Assembly: GCF_009908195.1 (NCBI RefSeq)
Contig: NZ_JAAAHS010000021.1
Coordinates: 1-41,554 of the forward strand
Direction: 5' to 3'
Length of the DNA stretch: 41,554 bases
From: Streptomyces boluensis
GTDB taxonomy: Bacteria; Actinomycetota; Actinomycetes; Streptomycetales; Streptomycetaceae
Shown piece after piece: positions 6,854-14,517 of the stretch. The position numbers and the translations under genes are program-made. The notes beneath the pieces are model-generated. The model saw nothing but the letters and a program-made list of their open reading frames with translations, was not told the origin of the DNA and did not search any database. Numbering within the stretch: position 1 is the stretch's first letter; every line of letters begins with the position of its first letter.

Positions 6854-8026
6854 GTGTCTGCCAACCGCCCGACCGACGCCTCGTCGGCGCAGTCCGAGCT
6901 CTCCGACCGCCCGCGCGGCGCCCGCAGGGGCACCCGCACTGTGCGGCGCGCGCTCACCGCGGCCATCGCCCTGCCGCTGCTCGCCGTCGCCGTCACCTCC
7001 TGCGGCTACGGCTCCCAGGCCAAGGACGACGCCGAGAACGTCGCCAAGGGCAAGCCGATCGACAACCTCTCCGAGGTGAAGGTCGGTTACTTCCCGAACC
7101 TCACGCACGGCACAGCGCTCGTCGGCCTCCAGAAGGGCCTGCTGCAGAAGGAGCTCGGCGGCACCCAGATCAAGCCGTCCACCTTCAACGCCGGCCCGTC
7201 CGAGATCGAGGCGCTGGTCTCCAAGTCGATCGACATCGGCTTCATCGGACCCTCGCCGGCCATCAACGGCTACACCAAGTCGGCGGGCAAGGGGCTGCGG
7301 ATCATCTCCGGCTCCGCGTCGGGCGGCGTGAAGCTCGTCGTGAACCCGGACAAGATCAAGAGCCTTGACGACGTCAAGGGCAAGAAGATCGCCACCCCGC
7401 AGCTGGGCAACACCCAGGACGTCGCGTTCCTCAACTGGATCGCCGAGCAGGGCTGGAAGGTCGACGCGCAGAGCGGCAAGGGCGACGTGTCCGTGGTCCG
7501 CACCGACAACAAGATCACGCCGGACGCCTACAAGTCGGGCTCCGTGGACGGCGCGTGGGTGCCCGAGCCGACCGCCTCCAAGCTGGTCTCCGAGGGCGGC
7601 AAGGTGCTGCTCGACGAGAAGGACCTGTGGCCTGACAAGCAGTTCGTGATCACCAACATCATCGTGTCGCAGGACTTCCTCAAGAAGCACCCGAAGGTCG
7701 TCGAGGCCTTCCTGCGCGGCACCGTGAAGACCAACAAGTGGATCGGCGCCAACCCGGACAAGGCCAAGGACGCCGCCAACGCCCGCCTCAAGCAGGAGTC
7801 CGGCAAGGCGCTCCCGGCGAAGGTGCTCGACCCGGCCTGGAAGTCGATCGAGTTCACCGACGACCCGCTGGCCGCGACGCTCGACTCCGAGGCGCGGCAC
7901 GCCGTGAAGGCGGGGCTGCTCGAGGAGCCCGACCTCGACGGCATCTACGACCTGGGGCCCCTGAACAAGGTGCTGCGGGAAGAGGGCCAGCCCGGCGTCG
8001 AGGACTCCGGTCTCGGCGTCAAGTAG
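6854..8026 (+). CDS. ABC transporter substrate-binding lipoprotein (sulfonate/nitrate/taurine type)
   Basis: This 390-residue extracellular lipoprotein is predicted to capture a small oxyanion, either sulfate or a sulfonate, for the ABC transporter encoded downstream. A basic N-region with an Arg-Arg pair (TVRRALTAA) leads to a lipobox ending VTSC with Cys50 as lipidation site; the Arg pair could allow Tat export. The mature part has the SsuA/TauA-like start VKVGYFPNLTHGTALVGL and the segment DIGFIGPSPAINGY. I chose GTG 6854 because GAGAGGA precedes it; the frame is open for 74 further codons upstream without a lipoprotein-like start. Its position in the sulfate operon favours inorganic sulfate or sulfonates as ligand. 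Confidence 0.9.
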   Translation: MSANRPTDASSAQSELSDRPRGARRGTRTVRRALTAAIALPLLAVAVTSCGYGSQAKDDAENVAKGKPIDNLSEVKVGYFPNLTHGTALVGLQKGLLQKELGGTQIKPSTFNAGPSEIEALVSKSIDIGFIGPSPAINGYTKSAGKGLRIISGSASGGVKLVVNPDKIKSLDDVKGKKIATPQLGNTQDVAFLNWIAEQGWKVDAQSGKGDVSVVRTDNKITPDAYKSGSVDGAWVPEPTASKLVSEGGKVLLDEKDLWPDKQFVITNIIVSQDFLKKHPKVVEAFLRGTVKTNKWIGANPDKAKDAANARLKQESGKALPAKVLDPAWKSIEFTDDPLAATLDSEARHAVKAGLLEEPDLDGIYDLGPLNKVLREEGQPGVEDSGLGVK

Positions 8027-8062
8027 CCACCGCAACCCGACCGTTCCCAGGAGGTGACGATC

Positions 8063-8851
8063 ATGGCCAGCACCCTCACCAAGGCCGAGGACCGTACCGC
8101 GGTGGCGCATGCCGCCCGCATCCAGCACGTGTCCAAGTCCTTCGGACGGCCCGGCGCGCAGCAACTCGTGCTCGACGACATCAGCCTCGATGTCGCACCG
8201 GGCGAGTTCGTCACGCTCCTGGGGGCCTCGGGCTGCGGCAAGTCCACCCTGCTCAACCTGGTCGCCGGGCTGGACGCGCCCACCGTGGGGTCCATCGAGA
8301 CCCCCGGCGGGCGGCCCGCCCTGATGTTCCAGGAACACGCCCTCTTCCCGTGGCTCACCGCGGGCAAGAACATCGAACTGGCGCTGCGCCTGCGCGGCGT
8401 ACCCAAGAACGACCGCCGCGACGAGGCCGAGCGGCTGCTCGGCCTGGTCCGGCTGACCGGCGCCCACGGCAAGCGGGTGCACGAACTGTCCGGCGGTATG
8501 CGCCAGCGCGTCGCCCTGGCCCGCGCGCTCGCCCAGGACAGCCAACTGCTCCTGATGGACGAGCCGTTCGCGGCGCTCGACGCGATCACCCGTGACGTAC
8601 TGCACGACGAACTGACCCAGCTGTGGCATGAGACCGGCCTCTCCGTCCTCTTCGTGACCCACAACGTGCGTGAGGCGGTCCGCCTCGCGCAGCGCGTGGT
8701 GCTGTTGTCTTCCCGTCCCGGGCGGATCGCCCGGGAGTGGACCGTGGACATCCCGCAGCCGCGCCGTATCGAGGACACCGCCGTCGCGGAACTGTCCGTC
8801 GAGATCACCGAACAACTCCGTGGGGAGATCCGCCGCCATGGCCAGCACTGA
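8063..8851 (+). CDS. ABC transporter ATP-binding protein (SsuB/TauB family)
   Basis: This 262-residue ATPase energises the importer. Walker A GASGCGKST is at residues 54-62, followed by the Q-loop region FQEHALFPW, the signature LSGGMRQR, Walker B LLLMDEPFAALD and the switch histidine in FVTHNV. ATG 8063 sits eight bases after a perfect AGGAGG. A GTG nine bases earlier overlaps that ribosome site and is unlikely to be used. The gene overlaps the permease start by 14 bases. Confidence 0.93.
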   Translation: MASTLTKAEDRTAVAHAARIQHVSKSFGRPGAQQLVLDDISLDVAPGEFVTLLGASGCGKSTLLNLVAGLDAPTVGSIETPGGRPALMFQEHALFPWLTAGKNIELALRLRGVPKNDRRDEAERLLGLVRLTGAHGKRVHELSGGMRQRVALARALAQDSQLLLMDEPFAALDAITRDVLHDELTQLWHETGLSVLFVTHNVREAVRLAQRVVLLSSRPGRIAREWTVDIPQPRRIEDTAVAELSVEITEQLRGEIRRHGQH

Positions 8852-9758
8852 GACCTCCACCCAAAGCTCCACGCGCAGGGGCGGCGCCGGCACGGCCGCG
8901 CTGTCCGGGCTCGCGGGCCTCGAAGCGGGTCTCGACGCCCTTGAGACCGCGGTGGTCACGAGCACCCCGCGCAGCGAGGTCCTCCGCCGCAAGGTCCTGC
9001 CTCCCGTCGTCGCCGTCGCGCTGGTCCTGGTGGTCTGGCAGGTGCTGACCTGGACGCAGATCGTCGACCCGTACAAGCTGCCGTCGCCGTCGGCCGTGTG
9101 GTCCGAGGTGGTCGACGCCTGGCTGCAGGGCACGCTGCTCGACTACATCTGGACCAGCCTCTGGCGGGGCGTCTCCGGCTTCCTGCTCGCCCTCGTCATC
9201 GGCACCCCGCTGGGTCTGCTCGTCGCCCGGGTGCGTTTCGTGCGTGCCGCGATCGGGCCGATCCTGTCCGGCCTGCAGTCGTTGCCGTCGGTGGCCTGGG
9301 TGCCGCCGGCCGTGCTGTGGCTGGGTCTGAACGACTCGATGATGTACACCGTGATCCTGCTCGGCGCGGTCCCGTCCATCGCCAACGGTCTGGTCGCCGG
9401 TGTCGACCAGGTGCCGCCACTGTTCCTGCGGGCAGGCCGCACCCTGGGCGCCACCGGGGCGCGCGGCACCTGGCACATCGTGATGCCCGCGGCGCTGCCC
9501 GGATACCTGGCCGGTCTGAAGCAGGGCTGGGCGTTCTCCTGGCGCTCCCTGATGGCCGCGGAGATCATCGCCTCCTCCCCCGAACTGGGCATCGGTCTCG
9601 GCCAGTTGCTGGAGAACGGCCGCACCAACAGCAGCATGTCCATGGTGTTCCTCGCCATCTTCCTGATCCTCATCGTGGGCATCGCCATCGATCTGCTCGT
9701 CTTCAGCCCGCTTGAGCGCCGCGTACTGCGCAGCCGTGGTCTCCTCGGCAGGAGCTGA
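8838..9758 (+). CDS. ABC transporter permease (SsuC/TauC family)
   Basis: This 306-residue integral membrane protein forms the translocation pore. After a hydrophilic N-terminal tail of about 50 residues there are roughly six membrane segments, starting VLPPVVAVALVLVVW. The cytoplasmic EAA-type loop that docks on the ATPase is visible as RAGRTLGATGARGTWH, followed by IVMPAALPGYLAGL. The ATG lies inside the end of the ATPase gene (14-base overlap), so the two are co-translated. With the lipoprotein and ATPase it completes an importer of the sulfonate/nitrate class. Confidence 0.92.
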   Translation: MASTETSTQSSTRRGGAGTAALSGLAGLEAGLDALETAVVTSTPRSEVLRRKVLPPVVAVALVLVVWQVLTWTQIVDPYKLPSPSAVWSEVVDAWLQGTLLDYIWTSLWRGVSGFLLALVIGTPLGLLVARVRFVRAAIGPILSGLQSLPSVAWVPPAVLWLGLNDSMMYTVILLGAVPSIANGLVAGVDQVPPLFLRAGRTLGATGARGTWHIVMPAALPGYLAGLKQGWAFSWRSLMAAEIIASSPELGIGLGQLLENGRTNSSMSMVFLAIFLILIVGIAIDLLVFSPLERRVLRSRGLLGRS

Positions 9759-9763
9759 CCGTC

Positions 9764-10570
9764 ATGCACCGCCTGAGCCTTCCGTCGTCACCCGCCGTGC
9801 CGGGCCGAGGCGCCACCGCGCCCGTGCTGCTCGTCATCGCCCACGGCAGCCGGGACCCGCGCCACGCCGCGACCGTGCACGCGCTCGTACGCCGCGTGCG
9901 GTCGCTGCGGCCGGGCCTCCGGGTGGAGACCGGGTTCCTCGACTTCAACGCCCCGTCGGTGACCGGGGTGCTTGAGGGCCTCGCCGCGGACGGGGTCCGC
10001 GACGTGGTGGCGCTGCCCCTGCTGCTGACCCGCGCCTTCCACGCGAAGGCCGACATCCCCGCCGTCCTGCACGAGGCGTCCGCCCGCCTGCCGCACCTGC
10101 GGATACGCCAGGCCGAGGTGCTCGGTCCCGCACCGCTGCTCCTGGACGCCTTGGAGCGACGGCTGTACGAGGCGGGCCTGACGCCCGCCGACAAGAGCTC
10201 GACCGGGGTCGTCCTGGCCTCAGCGGGCTCCTCAGACCCGGAGGCGATCGCAGTGATCGCAGAAATCGCGCGGGAGTGGCGGCGCACCGGTTGGTGTGCC
10301 GTGCGGCCTGCGTTCGCCTCCGCATCTCTGCCCCGCACGGAGGACGCCGTGCGGGAGCTTCGGGCCGAGGGCGTCCGCCGGGTCGCGGTGGCGCCGTATG
10401 TCATCGCCCCCGGGTTCCTGCCCGACCGCATCGCCCACGGCGCCCGGTCGGCCGGCGCGGACGTACTCGCCGGGGTGCTCGGCTCGGCGCCGGAGTTGGC
10501 CCGGCTGCTGCTGACCCGGTACGACAGCGCGGCGTCGGCGAGGACACGGGTCGTGGCCCTGTCGGCGTGA
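9764..10570 (+). CDS. sirB: Sirohydrochlorin ferrochelatase (CbiX/SirB family)
   Basis: This 268-residue protein is a class II chelatase predicted to insert Fe2+ into sirohydrochlorin, the last step of siroheme synthesis. The N-terminal repeat carries the metal-binding motif VIAHGSRDPRH (His27) and the second conserved histidine in LTRAFHAKADIP. A second half-repeat follows, with ASAGSSDPEA and VAPYVIAPGFLPD. A ribosome site CAGGAG precedes ATG 9764, five bases after the permease stop. Its place at the end of an operon headed by a siroheme enzyme favours iron over cobalt insertion. No uroporphyrinogen methyltransferase gene is in this window. Confidence 0.88.
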   Translation: MHRLSLPSSPAVPGRGATAPVLLVIAHGSRDPRHAATVHALVRRVRSLRPGLRVETGFLDFNAPSVTGVLEGLAADGVRDVVALPLLLTRAFHAKADIPAVLHEASARLPHLRIRQAEVLGPAPLLLDALERRLYEAGLTPADKSSTGVVLASAGSSDPEAIAVIAEIAREWRRTGWCAVRPAFASASLPRTEDAVRELRAEGVRRVAVAPYVIAPGFLPDRIAHGARSAGADVLAGVLGSAPELARLLLTRYDSAASARTRVVALSA

Positions 10571-10610
10571 CGGGTTGCGGTTGGCTTCGCTTGGCTTGGC
10601 GCGGGTTTGC

Positions 10611-10690
10611 GTTCGGGTTCAGGGACGAGTTCGGTTCGGGTTCGGGCTAGCTCGACTCGGGCTCGGGGTCCGGCTCGGGATCGGGCTCAG
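10611..10690. repeat. Degenerate TTCGGG/CTCGGG hexamer repeat between convergent genes
   Basis: The spacer between sirB and the minus-strand glycosyltransferase is filled with 6-base units such as GTTCGGGTTC, GGTTCGGGTTCGGGCT and CTCGGGCTCGGG. The run enters the last codons of the glycosyltransferase gene. No clear terminator stem is visible. The pattern looks like slippage expansion and resembles, in base content, the repeat inside the sugar-binding lipoprotein gene at 20.05 kb. Confidence 0.6.
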
Positions 10691-11880
10691 GCGGCGGCCA
10701 GCGTGGGGCGTCCCTTCTCGTACACGGTGAGGCCCTTCGTCAACTTGAGGGGTACCAGGATGAGTTCGACGACCAGCGCCTTCCACGCGTAGACCAGGTT
10801 GACCGCCTTCGTCGCGTACACACACGGGACGTTGATCAGCACTCCGAGGAGTGGCAGTCGGCGTCTGCGGGCCGCGTACAGCAGCGGTGGCAACGTCAGC
10901 AGGGTCTCCGCCGCCAGCCACAAGCCCAGGGACTCGGCGAGCGGCTGCGTGCCGAAGGCCGCCGCCAGGAACGGTGTCGCCCACCACAGCGGGGCCGTGA
11001 CGATCTCCACCAGGGCGAGCAGCACCCACAGGGCCAGCATCGGCTTCGCCGTGATCATCCGCGGCAGGTGCAGTCGGACGTTCTGGCAGAACCCCGCCAT
11101 CCAGCGCCAGACCTGCTTGCGCAGATAGGTGAGGCTCTCCGGGTCCGCCGCCCAGGCGACGGCGTCGCTGACGTAGACCGCCCTCCGGCCCTCGATCTGC
11201 CGGGACCAGGTGTAGTCCATGTCCTCCACGATGGTGCGCTCGGGGAAGCCGCCCGAGGCGATCAGTTCGTCCCGTCGGAACACCGAGCAGCAGCCCGAGC
11301 ACACCATGGGACTGCCGGCGGCGTGCTGGATGGGGCGGTGCCAGTGAAACCCGAAGAGATATTCCACGGAACGGCCGCGCTCCCAGATGGTGCGGGCGAA
11401 GCGCGTCTGGACGTTGCCCGCGGCGATGGCCACCTCGGGGTCGTCGAAGACCGCCGTGGTGCGTTCGATGTAGTCGGGCGCGAGGACGGTGTCCGCGTCC
11501 ACCGCTAGCACCAACTCCGTTTCGCAGTACGCCAACGCGTAGTTCTGCGCCTTGGCCTTGCTGCCCTGGTTCCGCGGTGGCCGGAGCACGGTCGCGCCGT
11601 ACGCGGCCGCGACCTCGCCCGTGCGGTCGTCCGAGGCGTCGTCGACGACGATGACCTCGCTCGGCCGCTTCGTCTGCGCGGCCAGTGATTCGAGGGTGGC
11701 GGGCAGTCCCTCCTCCTCGTTGTGCGCCGGCACGACCACGGTCACGCCCGGGACGCTCCCGGAGGCCGTGTCCGTCCGGGTCCGCCGGTCGGCTCCGTCG
11801 GTCCGGGCGTGCGCGGCCGCGCGCCCTCGCCCCGCGCTGCCCCTCCGGTGCCGTCCTGTCCTCATCAATGCTGTGCTCAC
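10687..11880 (-). CDS. Membrane-bound processive glycosyltransferase, family 2
   Basis: This 397-residue protein belongs to the cellulose/hyaluronan/chitin-synthase-like GT2 enzymes that polymerise a sugar from a UDP or GDP donor at the inner face of the membrane. After about 45 variable residues rich in Arg come VVVPAHNEEE, VVDDASDD and the metal-binding VDADT. These are followed by the catalytic VEDMDY and the product-binding QVWRW motif. The C-terminal third holds three to four hydrophobic segments. Its ATG overlaps the stop of the small membrane-peptide gene by ATGA. The polymer made is unknown; an exopolysaccharide or short glycan is plausible. Confidence 0.88.
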   Translation of the reverse strand: MSTALMRTGRHRRGSAGRGRAAAHARTDGADRRTRTDTASGSVPGVTVVVPAHNEEEGLPATLESLAAQTKRPSEVIVVDDASDDRTGEVAAAYGATVLRPPRNQGSKAKAQNYALAYCETELVLAVDADTVLAPDYIERTTAVFDDPEVAIAAGNVQTRFARTIWERGRSVEYLFGFHWHRPIQHAAGSPMVCSGCCSVFRRDELIASGGFPERTIVEDMDYTWSRQIEGRRAVYVSDAVAWAADPESLTYLRKQVWRWMAGFCQNVRLHLPRMITAKPMLALWVLLALVEIVTAPLWWATPFLAAAFGTQPLAESLGLWLAAETLLTLPPLLYAARRRRLPLLGVLINVPCVYATKAVNLVYAWKALVVELILVPLKLTKGLTVYEKGRPTLAAA

Positions 11881-12026
11881 CGCGCTGCTCCCCCGCTGGT
11901 CATCGGATCGTCGGTCGCTTCGTCGTCCCGTATCCGGGTGCGGACGACACTGACCGCGAGGACGACCAGGCCCACCGCGCCGTAGATGAGCGTGCTGATA
12001 CCGATGAACGGCAGACCGCCGTGCAT
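11877..12026 (-). CDS. 49-residue single-pass membrane peptide coupled to the GT2 gene
   Basis: The peptide begins MHGGLPFIGISTLIYG, has one hydrophobic segment (about residues 6-28, ending in VRTRIR) and an acidic cytoplasmic-looking tail containing DDEATDD. The ATG at 12026 directly follows GGTGAGGAG, and the stop overlaps the glycosyltransferase start by ATGA. The strict coupling suggests it is a subunit, anchor or regulator of the glycosyltransferase. No family name is recognised. Confidence 0.75.
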   Translation of the reverse strand: MHGGLPFIGISTLIYGAVGLVVLAVSVVRTRIRDDEATDDPMTSGGAAR

Positions 12027-12314
12027 CTCCTCACCCCCGTAAGGAATTTGGTGCCGAGCCCCGCGAATGGCCGCGGGATGGATCGGGTGTCGCGCCTGAA
12101 CTCGCCGCGAAGTCCCGCCAGTTCGCCGGTGAGACGGGCTTGCTGCGGATGTTCGCTGCGGTCCAGGCATCACTCACGCTAGCCCGAATCCGCCGATTCA
12201 TCCGGAACGCCAAATTCCTGTGGATAACTCGCCGGACGGCCGCCGGTCGGTCTCTTTCGCCGGCCTCGTTCGCGGACGCCCGACCACCCTCATGGCGCGC
12301 TCCGCCCGCTGGGA
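12027..12314. other. Divergent intergenic region between GT2 pair and aldo/keto reductase
   Basis: These roughly 290 bases separate the leftward membrane-peptide gene from the rightward reductase. A small inverted repeat GAATC-CGCC-GATTC lies at about 12186-12199, and an AT-richer stretch around 12205-12235 probably holds promoter elements. No conserved reading frame or RNA was recognised. Confidence 0.4.
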
Positions 12315-12320
12315 TACCGT
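12315..12320 (+). promoter_or_regulatory. -10 element of a leaderless aldo/keto reductase promoter
   Basis: TACCGT matches TANNNT and is followed by exactly six bases and then the ATG at 12327. No Shine-Dalgarno sequence precedes the gene. I see no good -35 hexamer, so the promoter call rests on the -10 geometry. Confidence 0.4.
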
Positions 12321-12326
12321 CCGCGC

Positions 12327-13280
12327 ATGACCAGCCCGCACCCCAAGAACAGCACCCCCAGCGCCCCCAGCACCCAAAGCAGCACGGCGGACACCACCGA
12401 CACCGCCACGCGCGTGGCGCGTACCGCTGACGCCCTGCAAGCGATGCGCCCGCTCATGCTCGGCGGGGACCTTCCCGTACGTCGACTCGGCTTCGGCACC
12501 GGCCAGTTGACCGGGGCCGGCTACTGGGGCCCGCGCGGGGACGCGGCGGACGCCGTCGCCGTGCTGCGCAGGGCCGTGGAGTTGGGGGTGACCCTCGTCG
12601 ACACCGCGGACAACTACGGGCCATCACTCGCCGAGGAGCTCGTCGCCGAGGCCCTGCACCCGTACGCGGACGATGTCGTGGTGGCCACCAAGGGCGGAGT
12701 CGTACGTACCGGCCCCGATCTCTGGCACATCGACGGCAGCCCGCGCCGACTGCGGGAGATGTGCGAGGCGAGTCTCAGGCGGCTGCGGGTGGAGACGATC
12801 GACCTGTACCAGTTGCACCGGTTCGACCCGGACGTGCCGATGGCCGACCAGCTCGGTGCGCTGGCCGAGCTCCGGAGCGAGGGCAAAATCCGGCACATCG
12901 GCCTGAACACCATCGGCGTCGAGCAGTTGGAAGCCGCGTTGGAGATCACGGAGATCGCGTCCGTGCAGAATCGCTACAACCTGCTCGACCGCGCCGACGA
13001 GCGACTGCTCAGGCTCTGCGAGGAACGCGGTATCGCATTCCTGCCCTGGTTCCCCCTCGGTCACGGCCGTCTCACCAGCGATCCGGAGTGCGCCCGGATC
13101 GCGCGCTCGCACGACGCGACACCCGGACAGATCGCGCTTGCCTGGCTGCTGCGGCACTCACCCGTGCTCTGCCCGAGCCCCGGCACCGGATCTCTCGCCC
13201 ACCTGGAGGAGAACCTGGCGGCCGCGACGATCCGGCTCACCGACGACGACATCGCCCAGCTGGACGCCTTGACCGACTGA
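12327..13280 (+). CDS. Aldo/keto reductase
   Basis: This 317-residue protein is an NADPH-dependent oxidoreductase of the AKR (beta/alpha)8 family. The catalytic tetrad is complete: Asp92 and Tyr97 in VDTADNYG, Lys122 in VVATKGG and His164 in LYQLHRFD. The NADPH site near the C-terminus reads CPSPGTGSLAHLEEN. The first 40 residues are Ser/Thr-rich and atypical, so the true start might instead be the in-frame ATG about 39 codons in (MRPLMLGGD). I keep ATG 12327 because it has a leaderless -10 at the right distance. The physiological substrate is unknown. Confidence 0.88.
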   Translation: MTSPHPKNSTPSAPSTQSSTADTTDTATRVARTADALQAMRPLMLGGDLPVRRLGFGTGQLTGAGYWGPRGDAADAVAVLRRAVELGVTLVDTADNYGPSLAEELVAEALHPYADDVVVATKGGVVRTGPDLWHIDGSPRRLREMCEASLRRLRVETIDLYQLHRFDPDVPMADQLGALAELRSEGKIRHIGLNTIGVEQLEAALEITEIASVQNRYNLLDRADERLLRLCEERGIAFLPWFPLGHGRLTSDPECARIARSHDATPGQIALAWLLRHSPVLCPSPGTGSLAHLEENLAAATIRLTDDDIAQLDALTD

Positions 13281-13284
13281 GCCC

Positions 13285-13659
13285 TCAGCCCGCCGGAGCC
13301 TCGAACAGCGTGCCCTGGTGGAACCAGAGCAGCCAACCCGTTCGAGTGAGCCGCCACAGGGAACTCCGGTGCGCGGTCCGCCCGTTGTCATCAGTGTCGA
13401 AGGTCAAATGGACCAGGTCGTCCGCGAGTTGGACGCCGCGCATGCCGGAGGTGGTGATGGTGCTGTTCCCCGGTTCCTCCTGCTCGGTGAGCGCCGCGAT
13501 GATCGCGTCCCGGTCCCACCGTCGCCCCGATGCCCCGATCTCGGAGAAGTCGGGATGGAGCAGCGCGCCGAGCAGCTCCGGCGAGTTGCGCACCTCCGGG
13601 GCGAGCAGGCGCAGTTCACCCTCGATGGCGGCCTCGACCGGCGGCAGGCCCTCAGGCAT
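13285..13659 (-). CDS. DUF4440 (NTF2-like) protein
   Basis: This 124-residue protein has the compact cone-shaped NTF2/SnoaL-like fold expected from IEGELRLLAPEVRNSPELLGALLHPDF, the FSEIGASGR turn and the C-terminal SSLWRLTRTGWLLWFHQGT strand pair typical of DUF4440. Members often bind small ligands or act as minor enzymes, but no catalytic residue is evident. Its start overlaps the end of the DUF1697 gene by eight bases, so the two form an operon. Confidence 0.8.
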   Translation of the reverse strand: MPEGLPPVEAAIEGELRLLAPEVRNSPELLGALLHPDFSEIGASGRRWDRDAIIAALTEQEEPGNSTITTSGMRGVQLADDLVHLTFDTDDNGRTAHRSSLWRLTRTGWLLWFHQGTLFEAPAG

Positions 13660-14197
13660 GGGTGAGCTCCACGAGTTTGGCGACGGTGTTCCAGTTCCGG
13701 CTGGTGGCGACCAGCCCCTTCAGGAGGGCGGGCCGGGCGAGCGCGTCGCCGAGTTTGGAGCGTCCGAGGCCGTCGGGCGCGTAGAGATACAGCGCCCGGT
13801 CCCCGAGCTTGAAGTCCTCGGGGGCGTACGCCAACGGGTCGACGGACGCGAACCGTTCGGGTCCGACCGCTTCGGAGAAGTACGTGACGTGCAGCTGCTT
13901 CGCTTCGAGGGTGTCGGCGGGAAAGGGGCAGGCGTCGGCGACGGCCCGGAGATACGCGCCGTCCCTGACGAGCACGTCCACGGAGAAGCCGAAATGCTGC
14001 GCGAGGGTCGCGGTGATGTCGGCGGCGAGAGTGTCCTCATCACCGTGGTCACTGTCGAAGACGGCGTTGCCGCTCTGGAGATGGGTGCGTACGTCGCGGA
14101 GTCCGAGTTCCGTGAGGAGCGTGCGGAGTTCGGCCATCGGGACACGCTTGTGGCCCCCCACATTGATCCCGCGAAGCAGCGCCGCATACATGGTCAT
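13652..14197 (-). CDS. DUF1697 family protein
   Basis: This 181-residue protein matches DUF1697 over its length: MYAALLRGINVGGHKRVPMAEL at the start, the THLQSGNAVF segment and a C-terminal half containing YFSEAVGPERF. The family is widespread and of unknown function. I chose ATG 14197 because a TAGGGT -10 lies exactly six bases upstream, indicating a leaderless message; a GTG two codons earlier would lie inside that spacer. It is the first gene of a two-gene unit with the DUF4440 protein. Confidence 0.82.
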   Translation of the reverse strand: MTMYAALLRGINVGGHKRVPMAELRTLLTELGLRDVRTHLQSGNAVFDSDHGDEDTLAADITATLAQHFGFSVDVLVRDGAYLRAVADACPFPADTLEAKQLHVTYFSEAVGPERFASVDPLAYAPEDFKLGDRALYLYAPDGLGRSKLGDALARPALLKGLVATSRNWNTVAKLVELTHA

Positions 14198-14203
14198 GGC
14201 CAC

Positions 14204-14209
14204 ACCCTA
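14204..14209 (-). promoter_or_regulatory. -10 element of a leaderless DUF1697 promoter
   Basis: On the minus strand TAGGGT matches TANNNT and lies six bases before ATG 14197. A weak TCGATC-like -35 sits about 16 bases further upstream. The 14-mer CGCGTAGTGCCACA (plus strand 14240-14253) is also found upstream of the methyltransferase gene at 39781. Confidence 0.5.
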
Positions 14210-14283
14210 GACAGACGGGCCCACGGATCGAGGCGCGCCCGCGTAGTGCCACAAAAGCGGGTGCGTGGTGCGGGCACGACGAA

Positions 14284-14324
14284 GGCGGCCGTCGTGCCCC
14301 GTGGGGGTTGGCACGACGACCGCC
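14284..14324 (-). terminator. Hairpin downstream of the subtilase gene
   Basis: Two 15-base arms (14284-14298 and 14310-14324) pair with a single mismatch around an 11-base loop. It lies just beyond the stronger hairpin at 14336 and may act as a second barrier before the DUF1697 promoter. There is no long U-run. Confidence 0.5.
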
Positions 14325-14335
14325 GGTTCTGAAAT

Positions 14336-14372
14336 CTCCCGGAGCCCAGGGAAGCGGGCTCCGGGAGGTTTT
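14336..14372 (-). terminator. Strong terminator hairpin of the subtilase gene, probably bidirectional
   Basis: CTCCCGGAGCCC (14336-14347) pairs perfectly with GGGCTCCGGGAG (14356-14367) around an 8-base loop. The plus-strand side is followed by GTTTT and the minus-strand side by ATTTC. It lies 150 bases downstream of the subtilase stop. Confidence 0.75.
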
Positions 14373-14517
14373 CACAGCGCCATGGGGATCACCCCTGGCC
14401 GCGAGGGCGAGTTGGTCGGGCTCACCCTCCGGCCAGGACGTTCACCCCGGCTCCCTCGGCCCGGCCGACATCGGCAAGTGCGGCGGACCGAGGGGCTTTC
14501 AGCACAGCGAGGAGGTG

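Noticed and set aside
3602..9133. A continuous minus-strand frame of about 1843 codons opposite the sulfate operon
   Set aside because: It is antisense to seven well-supported genes, has no recognisable domain and reflects the high GC third-position bias that removes stop codons on the opposite strand.
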